Shown piece by piece: positions 17,953-27,829 of a DNA stretch of 64,000 nucleotides. Position 1 is the stretch's first letter; the number at the start of each line of letters is the position of its first letter. Under the pieces are notes generated by a model. It was given only the letters and a program-made list of their open reading frames with translations, ran no database searches and was not told where the DNA came from. The position numbers and the translations under genes were made by a program. The stretch is from Oceanihabitans sp. 2_MG-2023 (lineage in GTDB: Bacteria > Bacteroidota > Bacteroidia > Flavobacteriales > Flavobacteriaceae): assembly GCF_030547245.1 (NCBI RefSeq), contig NZ_JAUOQT010000003.1:62001-126000 (forward strand), read 5' to 3'.

Positions 17953-18585
17953 ATGGAATTATTAAACAAATTAAATTGGAGATATGCTGCAAAAGCAATG
18001 AATGGTAAAAAAGTTACTGAAGAAAAAATAGAAAGAATTTTAGAGGCTGCTCGACTTGCTCCAACGTCTAGTGGTTTGCAACCTTTTGAAATATTTGTAA
18101 TAAAAAACCAACAAATAAAAGAAAAAATTAAACCTGTTGCATGGAACCAATCGGTAATTACAGACTGCTCTCACCTACTCGTCTTTGCAGCTTGGGATCA
18201 TTATACCGAAGACCGAATTAACTATATGTTCGATTTAACTAACGAAATTCGAGGCTTTAAAAATGAAGGTTGGGAAAACTATCGCCAAATGTTATTAAAG
18301 GCATATCCACAAAAAGAAAAAGAAGAAAACTTTAATCATGCTGCCAAACAAGCATACATCTCTTTTGCTCATGCAATTATTGCTGCTGCTTTCGAAGGTG
18401 TAGATGCCACTCCTATAGAAGGATTCGATCCTGCTGCTGTAGATAAAATTTTAGGATTACGTGAAAAAGGCTTAAGAAGCACTGTTTTGTTACCTATTGG
18501 TTACAGGCAAGAAAGTGAAGATTGGTTAGTAAACTTAGTAAAGGTTAGAAAACCAATGACAGATTTAGTTACTGTTATTGAATAA
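17953..18585 (+). CDS. Nitroreductase family NAD(P)H-dependent oxidoreductase
   Basis: A 210-residue flavin (FMN) oxidoreductase of the NfsB type. It shows LNWRYAAKAMNGKKV at the N-terminus, the FMN-binding RLAPTSSGLQPFEIFVI, and the C-terminal ILGLREKGLRSTVLLPIGYRQ. It would reduce nitro groups, quinones or enals with NAD(P)H as a dimer in the cytoplasm. It is the second gene of the TetR operon, 72 bases after the regulator. A paralogue lies at 60.0-60.7 kb under a different regulator. Confidence 0.93.
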   Translation: MELLNKLNWRYAAKAMNGKKVTEEKIERILEAARLAPTSSGLQPFEIFVIKNQQIKEKIKPVAWNQSVITDCSHLLVFAAWDHYTEDRINYMFDLTNEIRGFKNEGWENYRQMLLKAYPQKEKEENFNHAAKQAYISFAHAIIAAAFEGVDATPIEGFDPAAVDKILGLREKGLRSTVLLPIGYRQESEDWLVNLVKVRKPMTDLVTVIE

Positions 18586-18629
18586 ATAACACTTTAAAAC
18601 ATATTAAAAATTAAAAAAAGAAAAAGAAG

Positions 18630-19790
18630 ATGAACAATTTTGAATTTAAAAATCCTACCAAAATTATTTTTGGAAAGAATACCATAGAAAAATTAAAAAC
18701 AGAAATCCCTCAAGATGCTAAAGTATTGTTGCTATATGGAGGTGGAAGTATAAAGAAAAACGGAATTTACGACCAAGTAAAAACTGCTTTAACTAATGTA
18801 AATGTTATTGAATTTGGAGGCATCCCAGCAAATCCAGAATATGCAACCTTAATGGAAGCTTTAAAAGTTATTAAAGACCAAAACATCAACTATTTACTAG
18901 CTGTTGGTGGAGGTTCTGTTATCGATGGCACTAAATTTTTATCTGCAGCTGCAGTATACAATGGAGATACACCATGGGATATTTTAACAAAAAATATAAG
19001 AACCAATAAAGGCATGCCTTTTGGAACCGTTTTAACTTTACCAGCTACTGGATCTGAAATGAATTCTGGTGCTGTAATTACAAGGGCAGAAACTAAAGAA
19101 AAACTTGCAATGGGTGGTCCTGGATTATTCCCAGAGTTTTCCATTTTAGACCCACAAGTAATTACTTCTATTCCTAGACGTCAATTAGCAAATGGCTTAA
19201 CAGATGCTTTTACACACGTTTTAGAGCAATACATGACCTATCCAATTGGAGCATTATTACAAGATCGTTTTGCCGAAAGTATATTACAAACTTTAGTAGA
19301 AGTTGCACCATCCGTTTTAAAAGATCCAACCGATTATCAAGCTGCTTCTAATTTTATGTGGAGTTGTACGATGGCTTTAAACGGATTAATTCAAAAAGGA
19401 GTACCAACAGATTGGGCAGTTCATGCAATGGGCCACGAGTTAACTGCTTTATTCGGAATCGATCACGCACGTACCTTAGCTGTAATTGCTCCAAGCCATT
19501 ACAAGTTTAATTTTGAATCTAAAAAAGAAAAATTAGCACAATACGGAGAACGCATTTGGAATATTACTGAAGGTAATACGGAAGATAAAGCATATGAAGC
19601 TATAGCGAAAACAGAAGCTTTTTTCCACGAATTAGGAATCGACACTAAATTATCCAACTATACTAAAGAATATGAAGGTACTGCTGAAAAAATCTCAAAA
19701 CGATTTACAGACCGTGGTTGGACAGCTTTGGGAGAACATCAAACATTAACTCCAGAGAAAGTGGAGAAAATAATAAAAATGGCATATTAA
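18630..19790 (+). CDS. Iron-containing alcohol dehydrogenase (YqhD/butanol dehydrogenase type)
   Basis: A 386-residue group III alcohol dehydrogenase. The NAD(P)-binding part shows LLYGGGSIKKNG (about 31-42) and AVGGGSVIDGTKF (about 91-103). Metal ligands are in NGLTDAFTHVLEQY (Asp and His) and in HAMGHELTALFGIDHARTLA (two His). The GGGS pattern and the N-terminal FEFKNPTKIIFG match the YqhD/BdhA branch that reduces aldehydes with NADPH. In this operon it likely reduces toxic aldehydes. The length is normal. Confidence 0.94.
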   Translation: MNNFEFKNPTKIIFGKNTIEKLKTEIPQDAKVLLLYGGGSIKKNGIYDQVKTALTNVNVIEFGGIPANPEYATLMEALKVIKDQNINYLLAVGGGSVIDGTKFLSAAAVYNGDTPWDILTKNIRTNKGMPFGTVLTLPATGSEMNSGAVITRAETKEKLAMGGPGLFPEFSILDPQVITSIPRRQLANGLTDAFTHVLEQYMTYPIGALLQDRFAESILQTLVEVAPSVLKDPTDYQAASNFMWSCTMALNGLIQKGVPTDWAVHAMGHELTALFGIDHARTLAVIAPSHYKFNFESKKEKLAQYGERIWNITEGNTEDKAYEAIAKTEAFFHELGIDTKLSNYTKEYEGTAEKISKRFTDRGWTALGEHQTLTPEKVEKIIKMAY

Positions 19791-19796
19791 ATTAAG

Positions 19797-20603
19797 ATGA
19801 AAATATTAAAAACAATAGCCGTTACACTAACTATCATTACTGCTTCAAGTTGTAAAGATTCCAAAAACGAAACTCTTTCCGAAAACGTTTCGGAAGCAAA
19901 AAAAGCATTAAAAAAAGAAAAAAAAATGAAAATATTATTTGTATTAACCTCTCACGATAAACTAGGAAACACAGAAGAAAAAACAGGTTTCTGGATAGAA
20001 GAATTTGCAAGCCCATATTATGCTTTGCTAGATAAAGGTGCTAATATCACAATTGCTACACCTAAAGGAGGAGCTGCTCCAATAGACCCAAAAAGTAATA
20101 CTCCCGATGCAGCTACCGAATATACCGAACGTTTTAATGTAGATGAAACCGCACAAAATAAAATTGCAAATACTAATAAATTAATCGATATAAATACAGA
20201 CGACTTTGATGCTGTATTCTATCCTGGTGGTCATGGACCATTATGGGATTTAGCGATAGATAAAACGTCTATTGCTATAATTGAAAAATTTAACGAGCAA
20301 GAAAAACCAATTGCATTTGTATGCCATGCTCCTGCTGCTTTAAAAAATGTTAAAAATATAGATGGAACTCCTTTAGTAAAAGGCAAAAAAGTAACAGGTT
20401 TTACTAATTCTGAAGAAGCTGCTGTTGGTTTAACAGACGTTGTACCATTTCTAGTGGAAGATATGTTAAATCAAAATGGAGCAATCTATTCTAAAAAAGA
20501 AGATTGGGCTGCATATGCTATTCAAGATGGTAATTTAATAACTGGCCAAAATCCAGCATCCTCCGAATTAGTTGCTGAAAAATTATTACAAAATTTAAAC
20601 TAA
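19797..20603 (+). CDS. DJ-1/PfpI family protein with lipoprotein signal
   Basis: A 268-residue protein. It begins with a lipoprotein signal (lipobox A-S-S-C, Cys at about residue 19) and a short charged linker. The DJ-1/PfpI fold then starts at an internal Met near residue 43 (MKILFVLTSHDKLG). The nucleophile elbow is AFVCHAPAAL with the catalytic Cys and adjacent His, preceded by YPGGHGPLWDL. This branch resembles Hsp31/YajL-type glyoxalase III proteins, which convert methylglyoxal or repair glycated molecules. An export signal is unusual for the family; the internal Met could give a cytoplasmic form. It is last in the TetR operon and is followed by a terminator. Confidence 0.88.
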   Translation: MKILKTIAVTLTIITASSCKDSKNETLSENVSEAKKALKKEKKMKILFVLTSHDKLGNTEEKTGFWIEEFASPYYALLDKGANITIATPKGGAAPIDPKSNTPDAATEYTERFNVDETAQNKIANTNKLIDINTDDFDAVFYPGGHGPLWDLAIDKTSIAIIEKFNEQEKPIAFVCHAPAALKNVKNIDGTPLVKGKKVTGFTNSEEAAVGLTDVVPFLVEDMLNQNGAIYSKKEDWAAYAIQDGNLITGQNPASSELVAEKLLQNLN

Positions 20604-20626
20604 TGTATATTTTAATTTTGTAAAAC

Positions 20627-20655
20627 AAGGTTGTCGAATTTGGACAACCTTTTTT
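20627..20655 (+). terminator. Intrinsic terminator of the TetR redox operon
   Basis: AAGGTTGTC and GACAACCTT form a 9-bp stem around a 7-base loop, followed by a T-run. It starts 24 bases after the DJ-1 gene stop. Confidence 0.9.
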
Positions 20656-20967
20656 ATATTCCAATTTTATAATTTTATAATTTTCTATTAATTACGATAC
20701 AAAATAGTGTTTTTTACATTTTCAAAAGAAAGAAATTCTATAAAAAAGAATAAGATACAATTCATTATTTATCCAAAAATGGCAATTCTATTTTATAAAG
20801 CCACATAAATTTTTAATTCCTTAAAAATTAAACCAAATTATAGATTATTATTACTTATCTCTTTATTTAAGATTATATGTTTTTAGCATATAAAATTACT
20901 TAAATTTGCATTTATTTTCAGTAGCTTTATAAATCACATTTAATTACTGATTTCTTATAATTAACCT
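20656..20967. other. 312-base AT-rich intergenic region with a -7 promoter element
   Basis: No gene is visible. TAAATTTG at 20901-20908 is an exact Bacteroidota -7 element, 60 bases before the transglutaminase start, and probably drives that operon. A TTG at the right distance is not present. The rest is AT-rich without clear repeats. Confidence 0.5.
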
Positions 20968-23900
20968 ATGGCTTTAAAAATTGTAATTTCCCACAAGACA
21001 ACCTATAAATATGATCGAAAAGTATCTTTATCTCCACATATTTTTAGACTAAGGCCTGCTCCGCATTCGAGAACTCCAATAGAATCTTATTCTATTAAAA
21101 TAACTCCAGAAAATCAGTTTTTTAATTGGCAACAAGATCCTTTTGGAAATTATGTAGCACGCTTGGTTTTTCCAGATAAAACAGATGAGCTTTCTGTAGA
21201 TGTAGAAATTATAGCAGATTTAAAAACCATCAATCCTTTTGATTTTTTTATTGAAGAATATGCAGAGGAATTTCCATTTACATATACCGATATAATTAAA
21301 AAGGAATTACAACCTTATTTGGAGGTAACCGATAATGGGGAACTTTTAAAAGCGTTTATTAAAACATTAGATTATACACCAAGAAAAACCATTTATTTTT
21401 TAATTGATATTAATCAAAAAATCTACGAATATTTAAATTATAATATTCGTATGGATCCTGGTGTACAAACCTGCGAAGAAACATTATCACAAAAAAATGG
21501 TTCCTGTAGAGATTATGCATGGCTATTTGTGCAAACCTTACGTCACTTAGGTTTTGGTGCACGATTTGTTTCTGGATATTTAGTACAACTAAAATCGGAT
21601 GAAAAATCCCTAGATGGTCCTTCTGGTCCTGAAGAAGATTTTACCGACTTACATGCATGGGCAGAAGTATATTTACCAGGTGCTGGTTGGATTGGTTTTG
21701 ATGCTACTTCTGGTTTATTAGCTGGCGAAGGACACATACCTCTTGCTTGTACGCCTTCCTTTGAAAGTGCTGCTCCTGTTTCTGGTATGACCGATGTGTG
21801 TGAAACCGAATTCTTTTTTGAAAATTCTGTTAAACGTATTTTCGAATCGCCAAGAGTTACAAAGCCATATACCGAAGAACAATGGAAAGCTATTGATAAA
21901 CTAGGAAATAAAGTAGAAAAACAACTTCAAAAAAATGATGTTCGTTTAACCATGGGTGGTGAACCTACTTTTATTTCTATTGATGATTTAGAATCTCCAG
22001 AATGGAATACAGCTGCCGATGGTCCGCACAAACAAAAACTTGCAAAAGATTTATCGCAAAGACTTTATGACAAGTTTGGTAATGGTGCTGTTCTACATCA
22101 TGCACAAGGAAAATGGTATCCTGGCGAACCTTTACCTAGATGGCAAATAGAAATTTGTTGGCGTAAAGATGGTAGACCCATTTGGTTTAATAAAAAATAC
22201 TTAGCCACATTTGCCGATGATTTTGTGGTACCTGCCAATACAGATAAACTGTTTCTAGAAACCTTAACGAAATATTTAGGTGTTTCTTCGCAACATATAA
22301 TTCCTGGTTTTGAAGATGCTTTCTACTTTTTATGGGAACAAGGAAACTTACCAATAGACATAGATCCTACTAAAGATAAAGACAATGCTTTAGTAAAAAA
22401 TAAGCTGAAAGAGATACTAGAAAACGGAACCTCTACTCCTATAGGTCATTTACTACCTTTAAATTATACGCAAGGAAAATGGTTTACTAGTGCATGGACA
22501 TTTAGAAGACAACATTTATTCTTAACTCCAGGAAATTCTCCTATGGGATTAAGATTACCGCTAAATGCATTGATGGAAAAACCAGAACATGAAGTTTTTC
22601 CTGTATACGAACCAGATTTGTTTTCTAAAAAGAAACGCTTCCCTAGTTTTAGAAATATTGTAAAGAAAAGATATCAAGAATTTTTAGACTTCGGAGTAGA
22701 CACTAACCAACCTAATTATTTTGTTAGAACTGCTTTATGTGCAGAAATAAGAGAAGGTAAATTGTATTTGTTTTTACCACCTTTAGAATCTGCTGAAAAC
22801 TTTTTAGATTTAATTGCTGCCATCGAGTTTACAGCAAAAGAACTAAACGTACCTGTTATTATGGAAGGTTACGATCCTCCAAAAGACAACAGATTAGAAT
22901 CGTTAAAAATCACTCCAGATCCTGGAGTTATAGAAGTAAATGTACAACCTGTTACTAATTGGAAAGACTTATGTAACAATACTTTTACTTTTTACGAGCA
23001 AGCAAAACTGTCTAGATTAGGTACCGAAAAATTTATGCTAGACGGAAAACATACAGGAACCGGTGGCGGAAATCATGTTACTTTAGGAGGAACTAGTCCC
23101 GCAGATAGTCCTTTATTACGTAAACCAAGCTTGTTGCGAAGTTTATTAACCTTTTGGCAACACCATCCAGGATTAACTTATTTATTTTCGGGTTCTTTTG
23201 TTGGCCCTACTAGTCAAGCTCCTAGAATAGACGAAGCTCGTTTAGAAAACTTATATGAATTAGAAATTGCCTTTAGTCAAATTCCTAAAGATGGCGAAGT
23301 TCCTTTTTGGTTAACAGATAGACTTTTTAGACACCTTTTAACCGATTTAACAGGAAATACACACAGAGCAGAGTTTTGTATCGATAAATTATATTCACCA
23401 GATTCTTCAACAGGAAGATTAGGTATTTTAGAACTTCGTGGTTTTGATATGCCACCACATCCTAAAATGAGTTTGGTGCAAATGTTATTGGTTAGAACCT
23501 TAGTTTCTTGGTTCTGGAAAAAACCATACGAACATAATTTAGTACGTTGGGGAACCGAATTACATGATAAATTTTTAATAGAACATTATGTAAGAGAAGA
23601 TATAAAAGATATTGTTTCGCAATTAAATAGAGCTGGTTATAAATTTGAAGAAGATTGGTTTAATCCGTTTTTTGAATTTAGATTTCCGTTACACGGCATG
23701 GTTGAAATTAACAATATTCATTTAGAATTACGAGCAGGAATAGAGCCTTGGAATGTTTTAGGAGAAGAAATGACTGGTGGCGGAACGGCAAGATATGTTG
23801 ATTCTTCATTAGAAAGACTACAAGTAAAAGTTGCTAACTTTACCGAAGAAAGATTTGTATTAACCTGTAATGGTGTAAAAGTACAATTGCAAAGTACCGG

Positions 23901-24300
23901 AGTAAAAGGCGAATATGTTGCAGGAATTCGTTATAAAGCTTGGGATCCATATTCTGCTTTACACCCAACTATTCCTGTAGATACGCCTTTAGTTTTTGAT
24001 ATTGTAGATACCTGGAATAAGCGTTCTATTGGTGGTTGTACTTATTTTGTAGCACATCCTGGAGGAAGATCTTATGATGCATATCCTGTAAATAGTTATG
24101 AAGCAGAATCGAGACGAATTAATCGTTTTTGGGAGTTTGGCCATACACAAGGCGAAATTGATCCAGTAGAAGAAATCCATCCAGACTCAGAGGATGTAAC
24201 AAGAAATGTAGAAGAAAAAGGGAGTTCTAAAAAATTCTCTTATAAGGAATTACCAATTAATTTTGAATTTCCTTACACGTTAGATTTACGTAAAAAATAA
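20968..24300 (+). CDS. Transglutaminase-like protease fused to DUF2126
   Basis: A 1110-residue protein without a signal peptide. Residues about 1-300 are a bacterial transglutaminase-like domain with its N-terminal beta domain; the papain-like triad is Cys180 (NGSCRDYAW), His229 (DLHAWAEVY) and Asp245 (GFDATSG). Residues about 310-1100 are DUF2126, with LTMGGEPTFISIDD, GKWYPGEPLPRW, DGKHTGTGGGNHVTLGG and LRGFDMPPHPKMS. Known neighbours of this fusion are circularly permuted ATP-grasp and alpha-E proteins, as here. Comparative genomic work has proposed that such clusters make and cleave a peptide or amide-linked product; the actual substrate is unknown. It leads an operon of three genes. Confidence 0.92.
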   Translation: MALKIVISHKTTYKYDRKVSLSPHIFRLRPAPHSRTPIESYSIKITPENQFFNWQQDPFGNYVARLVFPDKTDELSVDVEIIADLKTINPFDFFIEEYAEEFPFTYTDIIKKELQPYLEVTDNGELLKAFIKTLDYTPRKTIYFLIDINQKIYEYLNYNIRMDPGVQTCEETLSQKNGSCRDYAWLFVQTLRHLGFGARFVSGYLVQLKSDEKSLDGPSGPEEDFTDLHAWAEVYLPGAGWIGFDATSGLLAGEGHIPLACTPSFESAAPVSGMTDVCETEFFFENSVKRIFESPRVTKPYTEEQWKAIDKLGNKVEKQLQKNDVRLTMGGEPTFISIDDLESPEWNTAADGPHKQKLAKDLSQRLYDKFGNGAVLHHAQGKWYPGEPLPRWQIEICWRKDGRPIWFNKKYLATFADDFVVPANTDKLFLETLTKYLGVSSQHIIPGFEDAFYFLWEQGNLPIDIDPTKDKDNALVKNKLKEILENGTSTPIGHLLPLNYTQGKWFTSAWTFRRQHLFLTPGNSPMGLRLPLNALMEKPEHEVFPVYEPDLFSKKKRFPSFRNIVKKRYQEFLDFGVDTNQPNYFVRTALCAEIREGKLYLFLPPLESAENFLDLIAAIEFTAKELNVPVIMEGYDPPKDNRLESLKITPDPGVIEVNVQPVTNWKDLCNNTFTFYEQAKLSRLGTEKFMLDGKHTGTGGGNHVTLGGTSPADSPLLRKPSLLRSLLTFWQHHPGLTYLFSGSFVGPTSQAPRIDEARLENLYELEIAFSQIPKDGEVPFWLTDRLFRHLLTDLTGNTHRAEFCIDKLYSPDSSTGRLGILELRGFDMPPHPKMSLVQMLLVRTLVSWFWKKPYEHNLVRWGTELHDKFLIEHYVREDIKDIVSQLNRAGYKFEEDWFNPFFEFRFPLHGMVEINNIHLELRAGIEPWNVLGEEMTGGGTARYVDSSLERLQVKVANFTEERFVLTCNGVKVQLQSTGVKGEYVAGIRYKAWDPYSALHPTIPVDTPLVFDIVDTWNKRSIGGCTYFVAHPGGRSYDAYPVNSYEAESRRINRFWEFGHTQGEIDPVEEIHPDSEDVTRNVEEKGSSKKFSYKELPINFEFPYTLDLRKK

Positions 24301-24320
24301 AAAGTACCATTGTTTCCTAT

Positions 24321-26876
24321 ATGATTACAAAAACAAAAACATTATTTGAAAAATATTTTTCAGAAACACCTAGTTATGATGAATTGCTCTCTTCTAAATT
24401 GAGCATTAAAGACAATTGGAAAAAAATGTCTCAAAATTTAAATAAAATTGGTGTTAAAAAACTTGCTCTAAAACAAGAAGAAATTAATTGGCTTCTAGCA
24501 GAAAACGGGGTTACTTATAATGTTTATAATGACCCAAAAGGGTTAAATAGACCTTGGGATTTAAATATTGTACCGTATATTATTCACAAAAAAGAATGGG
24601 ATCTAGTTGAAAAAGGAATACAGCAAAGGTCTGAGATTCTAAACCTTATTTTAAAAGATTTATACGGAAAAAGAGAGCTCTTTAAAAATGGAATTTTACC
24701 TCCTGAAGTTATTTATGCACATAGTGGCTTTTTACGTTCTTGTGATCAAATTCAATATAAAAACACTAAACAACTCTTAATTTACGCGGCAGATTTAGCG
24801 AGAGGACCTGATGGACAAATGTGGGTTGTAAACGATAGAACACAAGCACCTTCAGGAATGGGTTATGCATTAGAAAACCGATTTTCAACCAGTAAAGTTA
24901 TACCAGAATTATATACCGATATTCATGTAGAGCAACCTTCGCAATTTTTTAATGACTTTAACGAGCTATTATTAAATGCAGCACCTACAAATACTGAAAA
25001 TCCTATGGTGGTTATTTTAACCCCAGGACCGCATAACGAAACCTATTTTGAACATTCTTATTTATCCTCTTTTCTAGGATATCCACTTGTAAAAGGAAAT
25101 GATTTAGTAGTAAGAAATGGCAAAGTTTGGTTAAAATCTTTAAAAGGATTAAAACAAGTGGATGTTATTTTAAGAAGAATTGATGATAGTTTTGTTGATC
25201 CTTTAGAGTTACGAGAAGATTCGTATTTAGGTGTTGCTGGCTTATTAGAAGTCGTACGCTTACAAAATGTTGCCATTGTAAACCCTATAGGTAGTGGTGT
25301 ATTAGAAAATCCTGCATTAGTTCCATTTATGGAAAATATTTGCAAGTATTTTTTAGATGAAGAATTAATCTTACCGCAAATTGCATCTTGGTGGTGCGGA
25401 CAAGAAAAAGAGAGAAAACACGTGTTAGCAGATTTACCTTCTTTTGTTGTAAAAAGAATCGATAGGTCGCATAGAGAGCATATATACTTCTGTGAATTTT
25501 TGGATAAAAAAGCACTAGAAGCACTTAAAAAAGAAATCATTGAAAACCCTTATAAATTTGTTGCTCAAGAAAAAATTTCTTTTTCTACAGCTCCCAATTT
25601 TGTAGATGATAAATTAGAACCTCGTAAAATATTATGCCGTACTTTTTCTATCGCAAAAAAAAATGGTTATAGCGTCATGCCTGGAGGATTAGTTCGTGTA
25701 GCTGCAGAAAGAGAAGAATTATTTGTTTCTAATCAACGTGGTGGAACGAGTAAAGATTTTTGGGTTATTAATGACAATCCGCAACCCAACTTACAAAATT
25801 ATTCTTGGAATAAAACAAATGCTACTCCATCTATAGACATTAATGATGTACCAAGTAATACTGCCGAAAATTTATTTTGGTCTGGACGTTATTTAGGAAG
25901 AACTTTAGTTACTGCTAGATATTTACGTATGGTATTAAATCAAATGGCACAAGTACAATATAATAGTAGGAAATCGGATTCTGAAAACTTAAAAAATCTA
26001 TTTAAATCTATTACTAAAATCACATCTACATTTCCAGGTTTTACTGGCGAAAATGAAGAAGAAGCTTTAAAAAATCCGTTAAAAGAAATAGAAAGCCTCA
26101 TTTTAGATGAAACCAGAATAGGAAGTTTTGCACAATCTATGCAAAGCTTTAATAATTCTTATTTTTCCTTACGTAATTTATGGTCTAAAGATATGTGGCG
26201 TGTTTTTGATGGTATTCAAAAACATGTTAAAAAATTAAAAAAAGAAGAAACACATTCTATATATTCACTAACTACTTTTTTCGATAAAATCATTACAAGG
26301 CTTATTGCTTTTATGGCACTAACAGAAGAAAGTATTTTAGTAAGACAAGGGCTACTACTCTACTTTATTGGTTTAGAATTAGAAATTAGCGCCATGTCTA
26401 TTGAAAAATTTAGAGCTTTACTTATTGTAAATCATAATGAAGAACTAACCTATGAAGTTTTAGAATCTTTATTAAATAGCCATGAAAGCTTAAATATTTA
26501 CCGATATAGCTACAAATCGTATTTAAGCATTGAAAACGTAGTAAACCTATTGATCTTAGATACCGAATATTCTAGATCTTTAACGTATAGAATGCGACGT
26601 TTAAAAAAGGATATTAATAAATTACCAAATACAAATAAGAATAAAGAAAAGACGATTTGTCAAGAAAATATTGATGCGGTTATTTCTAAAATTGAATGCT
26701 TAAATTTACAAGAAATGTTACATATTGATCCAGCATCTAATATGCGAAAAAACCTTGATGACATGCTTTCCGATTTAAGCAATTTATTACATATTACCTC
26801 TTTATCTATTTCAGACACTTATTTTAATCATTCACAACCACAAAAACAGTTGGTGAATAGAAACATCTCTAATTAA
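24321..26876 (+). CDS. Circularly permuted ATP-grasp fused to alpha-E domain
   Basis: An 851-residue fusion. Residues about 1-500 are a circularly permuted type 2 ATP-grasp (COG2308-like), with VYNDPKGLNRPWDLNIVPYII, RGPDGQMWVVNDRTQAPSG, VILTPGPHNETYFEHSYLSS, VDVILRRIDDSFVDPLELR and the closing MPGGLVRVA plus GGTSKDFWV. An alpha-E helical domain begins at about residue 515 with NTAENLFWSGRYLGRTLVTARYL and runs to about 820. The ATP-grasp part would form a carboxylate-amine bond, and the alpha-E part is its regular partner. The split version of the same pair is encoded on the opposite strand at 27.8-30.3 kb. The gene starts 20 bases after the DUF2126 gene. Confidence 0.92.
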   Translation: MITKTKTLFEKYFSETPSYDELLSSKLSIKDNWKKMSQNLNKIGVKKLALKQEEINWLLAENGVTYNVYNDPKGLNRPWDLNIVPYIIHKKEWDLVEKGIQQRSEILNLILKDLYGKRELFKNGILPPEVIYAHSGFLRSCDQIQYKNTKQLLIYAADLARGPDGQMWVVNDRTQAPSGMGYALENRFSTSKVIPELYTDIHVEQPSQFFNDFNELLLNAAPTNTENPMVVILTPGPHNETYFEHSYLSSFLGYPLVKGNDLVVRNGKVWLKSLKGLKQVDVILRRIDDSFVDPLELREDSYLGVAGLLEVVRLQNVAIVNPIGSGVLENPALVPFMENICKYFLDEELILPQIASWWCGQEKERKHVLADLPSFVVKRIDRSHREHIYFCEFLDKKALEALKKEIIENPYKFVAQEKISFSTAPNFVDDKLEPRKILCRTFSIAKKNGYSVMPGGLVRVAAEREELFVSNQRGGTSKDFWVINDNPQPNLQNYSWNKTNATPSIDINDVPSNTAENLFWSGRYLGRTLVTARYLRMVLNQMAQVQYNSRKSDSENLKNLFKSITKITSTFPGFTGENEEEALKNPLKEIESLILDETRIGSFAQSMQSFNNSYFSLRNLWSKDMWRVFDGIQKHVKKLKKEETHSIYSLTTFFDKIITRLIAFMALTEESILVRQGLLLYFIGLELEISAMSIEKFRALLIVNHNEELTYEVLESLLNSHESLNIYRYSYKSYLSIENVVNLLILDTEYSRSLTYRMRRLKKDINKLPNTNKNKEKTICQENIDAVISKIECLNLQEMLHIDPASNMRKNLDDMLSDLSNLLHITSLSISDTYFNHSQPQKQLVNRNISN

Positions 26877-26877
26877 T

Positions 26878-27822
26878 ATGGTTTTTGATCTTTGGCATAA
26901 AACAAAATACTCTTACGAAAATGGCGCATCTTTTTGCCATAATCTAACAACTTTAAAACCGAAAAATTTTCCTGGACAAACCCTTTTAGAGTATCGATTA
27001 GAAATAAGTCCTACCCCAACAGATGTAACAGAAAGACTAGATTTTTTTGGAAATGCTGTAACTCGTTTTTCTATTCAGCAAAATCATGACGAACTCCTTG
27101 TAATTGCACACAGTAAAGTATCTAGAGATTACGCATTACAAATAGATGAAGCAAAATTTTTAGAAGGAAAAAAAGTAACTATAGAAGCAAGTTTAAAGCA
27201 TCTAAAAAAAACAGATTCTGAAATTATTAATGTACGCCAATTTGTATTAGCGTCGCCACTTATATCTAATAATAGTGAAGAAATTAAAGCCTATGCAGCA
27301 CTTTCTTTTACACCTAATCGTTCTTTATATGAAGCTTCATACGAATTAATGCAACGAATTTTTACCGATTTTGATTTTGTTCCAGGCTTTACAAATATTG
27401 CAACACCACTTCATGAAGTTATGAAAGAAAAAAAAGGTGTTTGTCAAGATTTTGCGCAAATTGCAATTGCCTGTGTTCGTGCTATGGGTTTACCAGCAAG
27501 ATATGTTAGTGGTTATATTGAAACTATTGCACCAGAAGGAAAAGAAAAATTAATAGGAACAGATGCCTCTCATGCATGGTTTTCGGTTTATATACCAACC
27601 TATGGATGGGTAGATTTTGATCCAACGAACAATCAAATCCCAAAAAACCAACATATTGTTGTTGCACACGGAAGAGATTATTATGATGTACCACCGTTAA
27701 AAGGTGTAATTTATAGTATGGGAAAAAATGAAATGAGTGTTGCTGTAGATTTAAGACCTTCCGTATCTCAGGAATTACCAAATACATCCAACAGTCTTTC
27801 GCAATCGCAATCGCAAAACTAG
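26878..27822 (+). CDS. Transglutaminase family protein
   Basis: A 314-residue cytoplasmic protein with a bacterial transglutaminase N-terminal beta domain (about 1-120) and a transglutaminase-like core. The triad is Cys189 (KKGVCQDFAQ), His232 (DASHAWFSV) and Asp248 (DFDPTNN). Such members probably act as peptidases or amidases rather than cross-linkers. It starts just after the stop of the ATP-grasp/alpha-E fusion, so the three genes are co-translated. The last ~20 residues are a low-complexity N/S/Q tail. It converges with the split alpha-E gene, with 7 bases between the stops. Confidence 0.93.
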   Translation: MVFDLWHKTKYSYENGASFCHNLTTLKPKNFPGQTLLEYRLEISPTPTDVTERLDFFGNAVTRFSIQQNHDELLVIAHSKVSRDYALQIDEAKFLEGKKVTIEASLKHLKKTDSEIINVRQFVLASPLISNNSEEIKAYAALSFTPNRSLYEASYELMQRIFTDFDFVPGFTNIATPLHEVMKEKKGVCQDFAQIAIACVRAMGLPARYVSGYIETIAPEGKEKLIGTDASHAWFSVYIPTYGWVDFDPTNNQIPKNQHIVVAHGRDYYDVPPLKGVIYSMGKNEMSVAVDLRPSVSQELPNTSNSLSQSQSQN

Positions 27823-27829
27823 TATTTAC

